A program made the translations under genes and the position numbers. Under the pieces are notes generated by a model. That model worked only from the letters and a program-made list of their open reading frames with translations, did not search any database and was not told where the DNA came from. 64,000 nt of DNA from Rhizoctonia solani (taxonomy: Eukaryota > Basidiomycota > Agaricomycetes > Cantharellales > Ceratobasidiaceae), in the NCBI RefSeq assembly GCF_016906535.1, contig NC_057382.1, positions 1,798,001 to 1,862,000 on the forward strand, written 5' to 3'. Shown piece after piece: positions 36,482 through 48,200 of this stretch (the first letter of the stretch is position 1; each line of letters begins with the position of its first letter).

Positions 36482-39400
36482 ATGGCCAACGAACGCGAGA
36501 GACAACCAGGCGGTGACTCGCAGGCCAATCATGGGCCTAATGCAAGGGCGCACGAGGGACTCCGCCTGCCTTCATTGGGGATGTCACACCAGTCTCGGAG
36601 CGACCTTTTCAGAACGGACGAAGGCCCACCTCCCACTCCACCATATCAGCTCGATGTTTCCAAGTCGCAAGAGGTCATCGAGCGATCACAGCCCCCAGAC
36701 TATGAGCGTGAAGGCAAAGAAAAGCCTCACGTGCGCATTCCAGACGAGGTTGCTAGGCCGCCAAGACCGGCTTTTCATCGTGGAGCATCGTCGATGAGCT
36801 ACGCGCCGAGTGTGGCTGGGAGTGACTTTGACGATGACTTTGAGGAAGAGGTCTATGACTGGTCCGATGACGATGATTTGCTCGAGGAAGAGGCCAAGTT
36901 TGAACGCACCACCGGTCAGCGCAAAAAGGTCCGCACCGGGTGCGGTTTCACCAGGTACGCGAGTCTCGAACCTTCATTCTACATTTGTTAATCTTCTGCA
37001 CTAGAATCGTTATTTTCTTTTTCTCTACGCTCATTGGCTCCACTATCACCGCTGGTCTGCTTGCCACAGCTCCCATCCTGCTTCGTATCTATTATCTGAA
37101 ACCACACCGCACCGAACATCGCACCTACGTAACCGACACCGTTTCTGCTTGGCTTTTCTGGGCAGCTGCCAACGTGCTTGTGTCTTGGTACATTGCCGTA
37201 CTTATCGATCTTGTCCCCCACATTATTGCCTTTGCCGTGGATACTGTCTGGGGCACCGTTTCGGAGCAGCTCAAGTCCAGGATCGAGACCTATAACGCAA
37301 CCAAAGGATGGATTAAGCCTCCATTTTATGCTGCTACTGCCTGGGTTGCTTGGTACATTCTTTTCGCTAAAATATTCAAGCTCTACAACCCCTCGGACGA
37401 AGATGCCAGTGTCGCTTCCTACACTCCGATCGTAAGTGGAGCGCGTTTTTGGGGTCCTCATCTGACATCTGATCTCATTTCCTTTTTCGGCAGATTTATC
37501 AAGTCATTATGTTCATTTTCTTCTTGACGCTCTTGTATTGCGCGCAAAAGATGATCACCCAATTCATTGGTGAGTCTATTCTTCTTGTTTATGCCTCTAT
37601 GCTAACCCCCACTCTAGCCCTCTCGTTCCACAGGACCGCATATCAAGAACGTCTTGATGCTGTCAGCACAGTCATCAAAGTCATTGACCATCTCAGGGAC
37701 TACAAACCCAAACGCAAATCCCACCATCCGAACCAGTCCTCTAGCTATTTCGGCGGACGGATCGAGCGTGACCCGTTGATGATGGAAGAAGGCGTCTCCG
37801 AAGGCGCCAAGGGCAAAGGAAAGCGCACGAGCAAAGGCTGGTTCAAGTCGTCGGACAAGAAACGGGCCCAATCGCGCTCCCGCTCGAGTTCTCCCGTCGG
37901 GTCGCACAGGCATTCGTATCCCCCAGACAAACTACGCCCGACAAGGACGGAGCAGACGAGCTTCTCGCACAGGCCGCGCGAACAGTCAAACGAGCTGTTT
38001 TGCACGATGCTAGGAATATGCGCGGTCAGAATGCCGCTGGTACTGGTGCCAACGAGGAAGACGAGACCGGACTCAAGTTCAAGATTGGTAGCACAAAAGA
38101 GGCCAAGGTGGGTGCCTTTTTTGCACACACTCGTTTATTCTCATTGAACATGAAATAGAAAATCGCTCGTGACATTTACTATAACCTTAAAGCGGATCGC
38201 CGTCGCAACTACCTCATCCCTGCCGACTTTTTCCCTGCCTATCCTACCCCAGATGATGCGCGTGCAGCATTCAAGGTCTTTGACAAGGACGGAAACGACG
38301 ATATCACCCGTGCCGAAATCAAGACTATGTGCGTAAAGGTTTATCGCGAGCGTAGGTTCTTGAGTCGCAGTATGAAGTAAGTTTGGCCTTGTCGGGTATC
38401 AAGAGCAGAATTAACTTGGGAACGACAGGGATATCAGCGCCGCTATCCAGACACTTGACAGAATTTTGCTATTCTTTGCAGCTGTCATCTTGTTTTTCAG
38501 TAAGTTGAACCGGTCGATATTCTCGATGTATACTGATTGCTGCCCAGTCTCGTTGAGCGTTTTTGGTGTGGCCATTGGCGATAGTCTTACTTCAGTCTAT
38601 TCGCTTGGTATTGCTGCGAGTTTCATCTTCAAGAACGCCGCTAGCTCTGCTTTTGATGCGATCATGTTCATCTTGTTACTCAGTGAGTCTTTCTTCTAGC
38701 CTGTGGTGGATAGATTTATTGAAACTTTTAAAGTCCGTTTGATACTGGCGACCGTGTTTTTATTGAACAAGAGAATTTGATTGTTAAACGCATGGGGCTT
38801 TGCGACCGAGTTCGTCCGTGCCGATGGAACCACGCTGTACTACTTCAATAGTAACCTTTTCACCAAGTTTATGTACGCCCCCGATTCTTTCCTTCGTTGA
38901 CGTATGCACTAATAGTTTCACATCATAGCACAAACGTCAGACGAAGTGGGGTACGTCGCTTATTTCTTCTCGTCGTATGAAAACTGACATTATTTCACAG
39001 AAACTTCGAAGGTCTTACCTTGCAAGTCGACTGGCGCACACCGCTCTCCAAACTCGATGAATTGGAGACCAAGATGAACGAATGGCTTGCATCGGATGAC
39101 AGGTGGTACAATCCCCCGACCAGTGTGGTCCTGCAACATATCGACTTTCAGGGTGTTTGGAGTTGACGATGGGTATCCCTCACAACGGGTGCGTTCTTGC
39201 ATATTTGCGAAATAACTAGCCCGTTTTAACTTGAAACTCGCAGCACATGGCAAGACTGGGGCATGCGCAACGCACGCAAAACTGCCTTCCACGCTGCCGC
39301 TCAATTCTACTGCCGACAGCTGGGCATCACATGCAACAACTCACCCAGCCCGTCCTCGTACAACAGTCCCGCCCCGAACTCGAACAGCGTTTGCGCTCCG

Positions 39401-39643
39401 AGGACAGGGAAGAGGTGACAGATTTCCTCGGTTCGAGCGAGAACTTGGCCAGTCCCGGGGACGAGCCTACAGGAGAAACGGGGGCCGGTTTGGCTGCTCC
39501 CGATTCGGCCGCTCCGGGCGCTACGACCGTCACCCCAAGCTGGTGCACTCGGGTTCGTTCCTCCTCCCGAAGAACAAAATCGTTTGAGGCAGAGAAAGAT
39601 GAAGAGCCGCAAGGGCGCGAACAGGGGTATGGCCGAGGGTTAG
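36482..39643 (+). CDS. MscS-family mechanosensitive channel with EF-hand (Msy1/Msy2-like)
   Basis: A membrane ion channel like fission-yeast Msy1/Msy2, which sit in the endoplasmic reticulum and limit Ca2+ rise during hypo-osmotic shock. ATG 36482 gives MANERERQPGGDSQANHGPN and a disordered, acidic N-terminus. Membrane helices follow: VIFFFSTLIGSTITAGLLAT, VSAWLFWAAANVLVSWYIAV, YAATAWVAWYILFA and VIMFIFFLTLLYCAQKMITQ. The EF-hand is DKDGNDDITRAEIKTMCVKV. The MscS pore helix and beta domain follow: YSLGIAASFIFKNAASSAFD, FDTGDRVFI, TTLYYFNSNLFTKF and LTLQVDWRTPLSKLDELETK. The best C-terminus is EEQNRLRQRKMKSRKGANRG, ending at TAG 39643. At least four apparent missing bases (near 37935, 38730, 38800 and 39567, perhaps another at 39345) must be allowed to read the conserved protein through. 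Confidence 0.88.
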
Positions 39644-39998
39644 ATTATTCTCACGCACATCACCCCTTGGTGGGCGCAGTATACGCTCCTGGTTTTGTAG
39701 ATGTCTTTTACATCCTGTTTTCCTATACGTACATACACACATGTGTTCACGACTGGCTTGTTTTGTTGCTTTTTTTTTTTGTTCGCATACTCGTACATTT
39801 GTGCACTCCACCCAGTAGTTATTTCTGTTTTCTCTCTCTCTCTCTCTTGTTTTGCTAGCCTGTATGTAGGTAGCAGTCGGGACTACAAACACATTTCGGT
39901 GATAAACCGTACACATCACTAGCATGATCCAATATAAGTAAGGCAACACCACATCCAATCTAGTTGGCCAATGATTTACAAAATCGGTCCTTCATCAA
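39644..39998. other. 3' flank of the channel gene
   Basis: About 350 bp of T-rich sequence on the + strand, with a run of 11 T near 39770 and CTCTCTCT microsatellite-like sequence near 39832-39848. It is probably 3' UTR and terminator sequence of the channel gene. No gene is seen. Confidence 0.5.
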
Positions 39999-40078
39999 GC
40001 GTGAATGGGGTAGTGGTAACCTTAATCGTTGCCAGAATTCAATTCGATTAGCCAGGGGTTCGATTCCCCTTTCACGCA
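39999..40078 (+). tRNA. tRNA-Gly(GCC) with intron, copy 1
   Basis: Acceptor stem GCGTGAA pairs with TTCACGC, followed by A. D-arm GGT-AGTGGTA-ACC, anticodon stem AATCG/CGATT, and T-arm AGGGG-TTCGATT-CCCCT are intact. The anticodon loop reads TT-GCC-A followed by an intron of about 9 nt (GAATTCAAT). Of the four copies in the window, this one and the minus-strand copy at 44830 have fully paired stems. Confidence 0.92.
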
Positions 40079-40818
40079 GTCTTTTTTTAGCTAGTTCTTG
40101 ACCCCATATCGATATCGTTTGGGCATATCTTTTGTTTGTTTTTTGAGTTACCGCCGTTTTTTGTTAACATTCATAACCATTTAGAACTAAAGAGACCAGG
40201 GATAACTTGCGCCCCATACAAACTTGCTATGGTTCGTATTCGAGTGGGGTGTCGAACTATTTACCAGTCAAATGTATTCACTACCAAACAAAAATACACC
40301 TCAGGAGAACTCCGGTTGCTAATATAACCTGGAAATCCTCTGACGACTGTTCGGGGCGTCATGCCATCGCCAATATGGAGCCTTATTGTAATTACTCTTC
40401 ATTGGCTCGAAAATTATGCACGACCGCTCCAGGTGTGAGGAAACTTTATCAATGGACAAAAAAAGTCACAAAACAAAATAGTCAAGTAGAGGAGGTGATC
40501 TCTTTGAAGTATTCATAAAGTTACAATGTTCAAGTGGTGCTGAGAAAATGATTGTTTATTTATCTTCGACAAATACCAGACAAATATTGCGACAATAACT
40601 AAGTAAATGCGCGATAAACGCTCTACCGCAAATACATAAGCAAGCTGTTGGTCTGCACAGGGGGTCAATGAGTCGGTCAGCCTGACCAGATGGGTGCAAG
40701 GGAGCCTGTGGTACTCTGCAAGTTCACTCGCATGTTTTCACATTTTACAGTGGGTAGTTGGCCATTACTCAAAAAATCTTGTTACCCCTTCTATATGCTC
40801 TTCACGGGCCATTTATAA

Positions 40819-40897
40819 GCGTGAATGGGGTATGGTAACCTTAATCGTTGCCAGCATTCAATTCGATTAGCCAGGGGTTCGATTCCCCTTTCACGCA
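40819..40897 (+). tRNA. tRNA-Gly(GCC) with intron, copy 2, D-arm base missing
   Basis: Same gene as at 39999: acceptor GCGTGAA/TTCACGC, anticodon loop TT-GCC-A with intron GCATTCAAT, and intact T-arm. The D-arm reads GGGGTATGGTAACC, one G shorter than in copies 1, 3 and 4. Either the copy is degenerate or the base was lost in assembly. Confidence 0.75.
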
Positions 40898-40934
40898 GAT
40901 GTTTTGTCCCATTTTAGCACGTATGAACAAAAAA

Positions 40935-41332
40935 TTATAATCCAATACAGAATCTACTAAGTACATATCTGAAACCCATTGCTTTATCCGCGTGTGCAGC
41001 TGTGTCTGGTGTCTGGTCAATCAACAATTTACCTTCACGTTTATCACGTCGACGGTTCTCAAAGTGAAGCAGAATTGATATGAGATAGCCACAAGCACTC
41101 CCCACCACGCAAACGCACAACAGATTGAGAATCCGCGGGTATATGCGGGACCTCACGAGATGGATATATAAGAGCCCAAGATGGACATGCTTTGTCCGAT
41201 GGTATTCAACATGGCCATATTTACGCCTCGTCGAGTCTCTGAGCCGGCATTACCCATCGTCCATGATATGCTGTGCTAGAGAGTTAGATCAGATGCATTA
41301 TTTGCGAGCCAGGCTCACCTGACTGGAAAACC
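40935..41332 (-). pseudogene. Orphan 3' fragment of MFS transporter gene
   Basis: This is the duplicated tail of the transporter gene at 42366-44474. It encodes the last transmembrane segments and cytoplasmic tail, with ISILLHFENRRRDKREGKLL and QTPDTAAHADKAMGFRYVL readable. The rest of the gene is absent upstream; the similarity stops inside an intron at 41332. The frame is broken in the GSYI-PSREGP region and the original stop codon is altered. It is not expected to make a transporter. Confidence 0.85.
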
Positions 41333-41760
41333 GTATTTATAAAAATTTCCCCGATTTCTTTATATTCGCAACCTCGAGCCGGGTAGCCCACACCCCAGGT
41401 CGACTCTGGCGGCGGATTTTCCGCACCTAGGGGTCAAATTTATACATCAATCCATTAGAGAGTGTAATTAAATATTTATTGATTAAATTGATTCGTGTCA
41501 CTATTTTACAAGAAACCGCACCTTGGTGCGAGACGTCCGCACCCAGGCGCCGGATCTTGCGGGGGTCGGATGGAGGGGTCAGATATAAGGTGTCGGATTT
41601 TACACCTACGAAAACACTGAGAGCGGGGTCCGGATTAGTACGAGGGTCGGATTTTGCCAGTAATCCGGACCTGGGGGCTCGGATTACCTTATAGGGAGCT
41701 CGCACCCCCGGGGGTCGGATCGCTGAGGTCGGATTGTCCGTACCTTTGGGGTATACGGTG
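41333..41760. repeat. Spacer with scattered GGTCGGAT motifs
   Basis: This 428-bp segment separates the two duplication copies. It contains GGTCGGAT or close variants about eight times between 41563 and 41735, on both strands (for example AATCCGGACC), plus several GCACC motifs. An AT-rich half (41333-41510) precedes this GC-rich half. I see no terminal inverted repeats or coding potential. Its origin is unknown; an inserted non-autonomous element is one possibility. Confidence 0.6.
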
Positions 41761-42742
41761 GACTGTTCGGGGCGTCATGCCATCGCTAATATGGAGCCTT
41801 ATTGTGATCACTCTTCATTGGCTCGAAAATTATGCACGACCGCTCCAGGTGTGAAGAAACTTTATCAATGGACAAAAAAGTCACAAATCAAAATAGTTAA
41901 GTAGAGGAGGAGATCTCTTTGAAGTATTTATAAAGTTACAATGTTCAAGTAGTGCTGAGAAAATGCTTGTTATTTATCTTCGACAAATACCAGAAAAATA
42001 TTGTGCCAACAAGTAAATGCGCAATACACGCTCTACTGCCAAATACATGGGCAAGCTGTTGGTCTGCAAAGAGGCCAATGGGTCGGTCAGCCTGACCAGA
42101 TGGGTGCAAGGCCTGTGGTTGTACTCTGCAAGTTCACTCGCATGTGTTTTCACATTTTACAGTGGGTAGTTGGCCATTACTCAAAAAATCTTGTTACCCC
42201 TTGTATATGCTCTTTACGAGCCATTTATAAGCGTGAATGGGGTAGTGGTAACCTTAATCGTTGCCAACATTCATTCGATTAGCCAGGGGTTCGATTCCCT
42301 TTCACGCAAATGTTTTGTCCCATTTTAGCACGTATGAACAAAAATTATAATCCAATACGAATCTACTAGAGTACATATCTGAAACCCATTGCTTTATCCG
42401 CGTGTGCAGCTGTATCTGGTGTCTGGTCAATCAACAATTACCTTCACGTTTATCACGTCGACGGTTCTCAAAGTGAAGCAGAATTGATAGTGAGATAGCC
42501 ACAAGCACTCCCCACCACGCAAATGCACAACAGATTGAGAATCCGCGGGTATATGCGGGACCCTCACGAGATGGATATATGTAAGCCCAAGATGGACATG
42601 CTTTGTCCGATGGTATTCAACATGGCCATATTTACGCCTCGTCGAGTCTCTGAGCCGGCATTACCCATCGTCCATGATATGCGTGCTAGAGAGTTAGATC
42701 AGATGCATTATTTGCGAGCCAGGCTCACCTGACTGGAAAACC
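41761..42742. repeat. Segmental duplication, copy B (0.98 kb)
   Basis: Second copy of the unit at 40345-41332, direct orientation, offset about 1.41 kb. Its right end is continuous with the body of the MFS transporter gene, so this is probably the original location. It contains a tRNA-Gly gene at 42231-42308. Confidence 0.95.
42231..42308 (+). tRNA. tRNA-Gly(GCC) with intron, copy 3, T-arm base missing
   Basis: Acceptor stem, D-arm and anticodon loop (TT-GCC-A, intron ACATTCAT) match copy 1. The T-arm 3' strand has CCC where the other copies have CCCC, which shortens the stem by one pair. A single base lost by mutation or assembly would explain it. Confidence 0.72.
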
Positions 42743-44474
42743 ACTGTATGTGCCGGTGACAGCCAGGACGATCGCGGCATAACGGACTTTTATGGCCATT
42801 GTAGGAACTGCTAAACTAAATTATAAAGTCAGTATAAGTGATTATTCTTGTACTAACGCACACACATACAGGATCGTGTACCCAATACCGCTAAGGGCGA
42901 GCGAAGCCGCCGCAAACGGTCCACGAGTCTTGAAGTGATCGCTAGCTTTAGCAACTAGAACCATGACAATACATGCGCAAGCATAAGGGGTACTGTCATC
43001 ATCTGTGCCTTTGCATCCGTATAGCCCAAAGACTTGATAATGGAAGGCAAAAATACTGATATGACGCGAGGGCAACGCTGAGAGATTGATAGACAAGGCA
43101 CACCTACTCACAATTATAGGATGATCTATGCTTGAATGTAGTTTACTCACCAGCCATGCCTTGTAATCTGTCAAGCTCAACCACGTGTTGCCAATTGATC
43201 CTGTTCCCTTCAGATACAACCTCTCTTGCTAAACGAGTTGAAGCTAGCTTGCGTTCAGCTTCATTCAGCCAATGGGTTTTTTCTGGTCGTGAGGGTAATA
43301 CCAGAGGCTAATAGTCCCACCAGAATAGTGGGAAGCCCTTCAATGAGACTGCATGGCATTAGTAAACCCATTGGAATCAATGGCCAAATGACTATACGCA
43401 CAATAAAATCCGCCAGGTTGCTATAGAGCGGATATTCTGCACTCCATATGCGATGAGACCACCGAAGGCACTCGCGAGTGGTGCACCGCTGACGTAAAGA
43501 GAAGTGCGGAACCCATGCTCTGACTTTAGATAGAATAAAGTATAGTAGAATGGAACCACGGGAGCACTGTAGTTAATATAACCCAGTTGAGAAAAGGCTC
43601 ATAACCAAATATCCCAAAGCACCTACTATCCAGCTTCAAATAACCAAGAAAGTATCGAGTCGTAGTGATACCCGCATAGTTGAAGGTGGCTGCTTGAAGT
43701 GATGATGATATACCCCAAGCAACTGCTACGATACCGATGACGAGGTTAGGCGGCTACTGGGCTGTCAGTTGGCTGTTTGACAATCATCGGACCTCGTCAT
43801 AACCTACAAATCGCTTGGCAGCCAAAGTCAAAGGGATTTCTGTTTAGTGTATCAGTTCAATCCATACTGAATCAACTCCAAGAATACGCACGCCACGAAA
43901 GAAATGCAATATCTTGATATGGTTAGCCTTCTCAGGATTATCTCGCATGAATAGTGGGAAATACTTACAAAACATTGCTGAAAGAAGTGCGAATTGGTTT
44001 CCAGACACGTCATTCGGAAAAAGAGATACATCTAAACCTTGCAGCTTGGCGTTCCCCAAGTCTAGTAGAAATTTAAACCAGTAATGTTTGATCAAAGAGC
44101 TCAAGAGCAGGGCAGAGACTAGCAAATACTCACTGCTTCTATCGAGGTCTGGACGTAGTACACGACTCGTCAAAATGTTGACTGCATGATATCGGAGTTT
44201 TACTCACACGCAAGAATATAGAGTAGGTATGTGATCGGCATTATTAGCATATCAAGCTAGTGGGATGTTCAGAAATTGCTATAGTTCGGTAAGTCACCTT
44301 GCCCACTTTTCTTATCAAGTGACGCTCTGCTAAATCTCGTGGCGGTTCATCTACCAGATGGCTATGTTGCGTGGTCGATGGCGTAATGACAATCCTATCA
44401 TGTGTTCCTGTTTCGCTGCGAGGCGTAGCAAGTGACATAGTTGGACTCTTGATGCTGGGGAGGGTGGTTTTCAC
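42366..44474 (-). CDS. MFS transporter, Dal5/Tna1-type anion:cation symporter
   Basis: A plasma-membrane permease of the major facilitator superfamily, in the fungal group that imports allantoate, nicotinate and similar carboxylates; substrate unknown. Start at 44474 (MKTTLPSIKSPTMSLATPRS). The N-terminal membrane segments begin LDMLIMPITYLLYILA, then DRSN, and LGNAKLQGLDVSLFPNDVSG follows, as in Dal5 relatives. The central loop reads VLPSRPEKTHWLNEAERKLA, with STRLAREV after it. The second half includes YACACIVMVLVAKASDHFKT and GPFAAASLALSGIGYTILY, then GNAGSETRRGVNMAMLNTIG and YTRGFSICCAFAWWGVLVAI, ending MGFRYVL with TAG at 42366. More than ten exons. Apparent frame changes are needed near 43316 and 42590. 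Its 3' end lies inside segmental-duplication copy B. Confidence 0.85.
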
Positions 44475-45289
44475 TGGCCTGCCTACCTCCCAATTATAAA
44501 TATGAGGAGTTAAGGTGGTATTCCTCTAGTTGGGCTGTGGAGAACCCGGGGCGTCATTCTTGTACGGACAGAAGTTAATCCCCAGGGCTCGGAACCGAAT
44601 AAAGTTCAAACGTAACAGTTGAACAATAAGACTGGCGTGTCTGGAATGACCTGGTAATGCGCATACACCGAAGAAGTAGTGGAGAGATAGTAGACGGATA
44701 ATTTTAGGTCTACCATCCTGAATCACTCGAGTTTGTTCTTCGAATAGAATGTGTCAAATCTGACCAATGTGTTCATAATTAATGTATATATGCCGGTGCA
44801 GAGTTGTGAATGGAGACTGGCAAAAGGGATGCGTGAAAGGGGAATCGAACCCCTGGCTAATCGAATTGAATTCTGGCAACGATTAAGGTTACCACTACCC
44901 CATTCACGCTTGTAAAGTCACTTTATTGAGCATCTAACACCCTTTACTTTATATTCGCAACGACTCAGTAATTACTATGCTCTCCAATATGCCTGAGGAT
45001 ATATTACACATTAATAAACGCGCGACTGATAGGTTTAGGATAGTAATTATACACAAAAAGGTATAGAGATATGTTAGACTACTCTTTACCACTGATTTTT
45101 TTTTCTAAAGAAGAGGGGACAAAGACTTGGGTGCAGAGAAGTTTGAGCGATACTGGAGTGTTGCGATATTTCTTCACACCACTAGTACAACTGACTGGCT
45201 GAAGGTTGACGTTTTAATTGTTATGTTCTAATATATAAAATCCAAGAAATGAACAAAGTATTAAGAAAAGGACGCAAGAAATTATAATA
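44475..45289. other. Intergenic region with a tRNA-Gly gene
   Basis: About 800 bp upstream of the transporter and downstream of the helicase gene. Apart from the tRNA at 44830-44909 it is AT-rich, with no gene recognised. The short motif CTTTATATTCGCAAC at about 44949 also occurs in the spacer at about 41357. Confidence 0.5.
44830..44909 (-). tRNA. tRNA-Gly(GCC) with intron, copy 4
   Basis: Minus-strand copy with fully paired acceptor (GCGTGAA/TTCACGC) and T-arm, anticodon loop TT-GCC-A and intron GAATTCAAT, essentially identical to copy 1. It lies outside the segmental duplication. Confidence 0.92.
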
Positions 45290-48200
45290 TCACTCGTCGT
45301 CGGAGAGCATTAGCCTTGACCGCTTGATTGGACCTGTCGGAAGCCAGTCCGGCTCCTCCTCTTCCGCGGCGACTTGAGCAGCTGCAGCATCTTCTCCTAG
45401 TGTAACTCGGCCATTTTGACGTTGGAGACCAAATAACTCGATAAAATCTGTAGTGGATTCAACTAAGTCGTCCGCCTTCTTAGTGCCATGGAAAAGCGAC
45501 AAACCTTGCATTCGCGTTTCGCGTTTCTCCCGAACAGCCTCCCTGCCACCCATACCAGAGAATGCCTATCATAGGTTAGCGATTATTGATACTTTAAATA
45601 AATAAATAAAACACCCACTTCGTCAATCATTACTTTCTTGCGGGCTTGGATCTCTAACACTTTGTCTCTACGGTATCATTCGTGATCATCTGGTACACAT
45701 GCACGTCGCGCTTTTGACCAATGCGGTTGACACGATCTAGCTAGGATGTTAATTTAGAGACGATGCACTTTAATTTGATTCGTACCAATTGCTTGCGATT
45801 CGATCGCTTCTTGCCACCACCTGTGAGGGAAACAATTGGAATCATTCTCAATCTATGCGCCCAAAAATACTTACGGGTCCATTAAAAAGAGATGATTCGC
45901 GACTGTTAGATTCAATCCAGTGGCACCTGGGAAGTATTAGCACACGTTGAAGAGTACCTCATACTTACTTACCGCTCTTGAGCGAGATGAGCAAAACTTT
46001 AGGGTTTCCCCCAAAGGCACGTCCGGAGGTAGTCTTTCCTTTTCCCTTGCCCACTTTTCCTTTCCCTTTGCTTGATTGAGTGGCAGAGAAATACGTTCCA
46101 TCGTCATCATCGATGAAGTCGTCATCTCCAGGAGCGTAGTCTGAATCTGAGCCCGAATCTTTTGTGTTTCTGCCGTTAGAAGTTCGGCGGATCGCCGAGT
46201 TCTTCACTGGTAGCGGTCTAGAGAAACGCTGAGGACGGGATCATAAGACCTGACGAACATGCAAGCCGGATTTACGAACCTGTAGAACCTCTTGACGGCG
46301 TTTGGCGGATAGCCCTCCGTTAAACTCTACGTATGAGATCCCATGCACTTCGAGTTGGTCTGCGATCTAAACAGGGGTTGGAACAAGTATTGAATCTCTG
46401 GATTACGACTTACTTTGTCTAAAAACGACGTAAACCTGACAACTTATTTAGTGAAAATGCGATTGAATGATAAGTTGCGTACTGTGAGAAAACGACGGCC
46501 TTTTCTTCGGAAGGAATACGCTTCAAAAGCCATATCAATTGGTCAATCTTTACCGAAGACCCATCTGAAAGGCCTTTGGTGTTATTCTCAATGGGTACTT
46601 GGGTTAGGTCGGTTGGCGGTGGAGGCTCAATCAAGTCTTGCAAAGTGATAGGCCGACGATCCATGGGGCAAGTAGCCAGGGCACCATGCGCCTCGATATA
46701 GCCGGCGATGCACTCGTAACAGAAGTCTAGCAATAGGAGATGAATGAACAGCAATCATAGAAAGAATGATAGCTTACAATGCCCATCAGGCAGGATCCTG
46801 GGGTTCTTCAAATTGTCGAAGCAGATCGCACACTGAACCGAGCAATTAGAGGCATTTTCAGATCAACGCGCGATAATTCACGAACTTCTTCACTATCCTC
46901 CTCGGCCCGGAACAAAATATTTTGGAGTCTAGCTTTTTCTTGAGGACTGATGATGTTATTCGTTGGGGGATCATTGCCTCCATATTTTTCTCCAGATTGG
47001 AGTTGCTGGAGATAGTCGGATGGCACGAGGCCAGGGTGCAACGCAATTTGTCTAGTCCCAGCAGTTAGTCGTGCTTCCAGTTAACCAGGAGCGCAACTTA
47101 CCTCATTCGTGTCAACAAACTAGGACGACGTTTGGGACGCGCTCTCCGTCCTGAGACGCATTGGCCATCTCCATGAAACGTTGTCGAGACAATGCCTCGA
47201 CAGAATTGTATATACGGCGAGCAGCATCGTCCAGGTCAACTTTCGTTACGTGAATCATAACCTACGGAGCGGTAAAATCACGGTGTCTGTTTTTTGTTGA
47301 AAACTAACCTGAGGTAGCTCACTAGTCTCTTCCCTCTGCATTTTGCATCTATATAACGCAGAGTTGGAGCAGTATTAAAGGATATGGCCATACATACCTC
47401 TTTGGATCGCCGAATTGATATGTGCTTCATGATTTCCTAGCGACAAATAAGTCGATTAAATTTGCTGCGTTGTTGATAAACTTACCCTTAGAAGTGCCAT
47501 ACTTTCAGGATTACCCTTTTGGAGGGGCCGTGCGAGCGATCGATTGAATTGAGAAATCTGATCTAATGGGCTACACATACGAAGGAAAGCGAGCAGGGAC
47601 CCAAGATCCTTTGGAGTGGTCATATTATGCGAGCGAATCGGATAGCAAAACCTACGGTGGGTGAATTCACCTAAATTATACGTCAGTCATGGGCAGTTAC
47701 TTAAGAATGATATCTTACAATTGGTGTCCCGCTGACCGCCTTTATTTTGATCCAAGTTAATTATACAAATATATGTCTCATTACTGCGGACTCACCCATC
47801 GATAATACCCGTCAATAGCAGTGGCGGCTTGCGCGATCTTTGTGCTAGGATTCCGAATCTGATGTGCTTCGTCAAGAACGACACGCTTTGGCGGTATTAG
47901 GTCTTTTCACGACGCATATATGGACAATCCTACCTTCCATTGAATAGAAAACAACCCCTTGGATCGCCTTTTCTCTTCTGAATTTTCAGCCATCAGCTCT
48001 TCTGTATTTTTGAATCCACCAGCGCGTTCAAAATCCGAGGACACGGTCTGATACGTGGTCAAAACGACATCATAGCCCTTGAGGACTTCGGGGTCGACGT
48101 TTCTGTTATTGCCATAATAGGTATAGCAAGCAAGTATACCGGGATTGCAATGGTCGTCGATCTGGGTTTCCCAGTTACTCAACACCGAGAGCGGGCAGAC

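Larger units (their letters stand above)
40345..41332. repeat. Segmental duplication, copy A (0.98 kb)
   Basis: It begins GACTGTTCGGGGCGTCATGC and ends CTGACTGGAAAACC, and repeats at 41761-42742. It contains a tRNA-Gly gene (40819-40897) and, on the minus strand, the 3' end of an MFS transporter gene (about 40935-41332) that is cut off from the rest of that gene. The copies differ mostly by single-base insertions and deletions rather than substitutions. Confidence 0.95.

Noticed and set aside
41333..41760. A complete DNA transposon with terminal inverted repeats
   Set aside because: The two ends of the segment show no inverted similarity, and no transposase frame is present.
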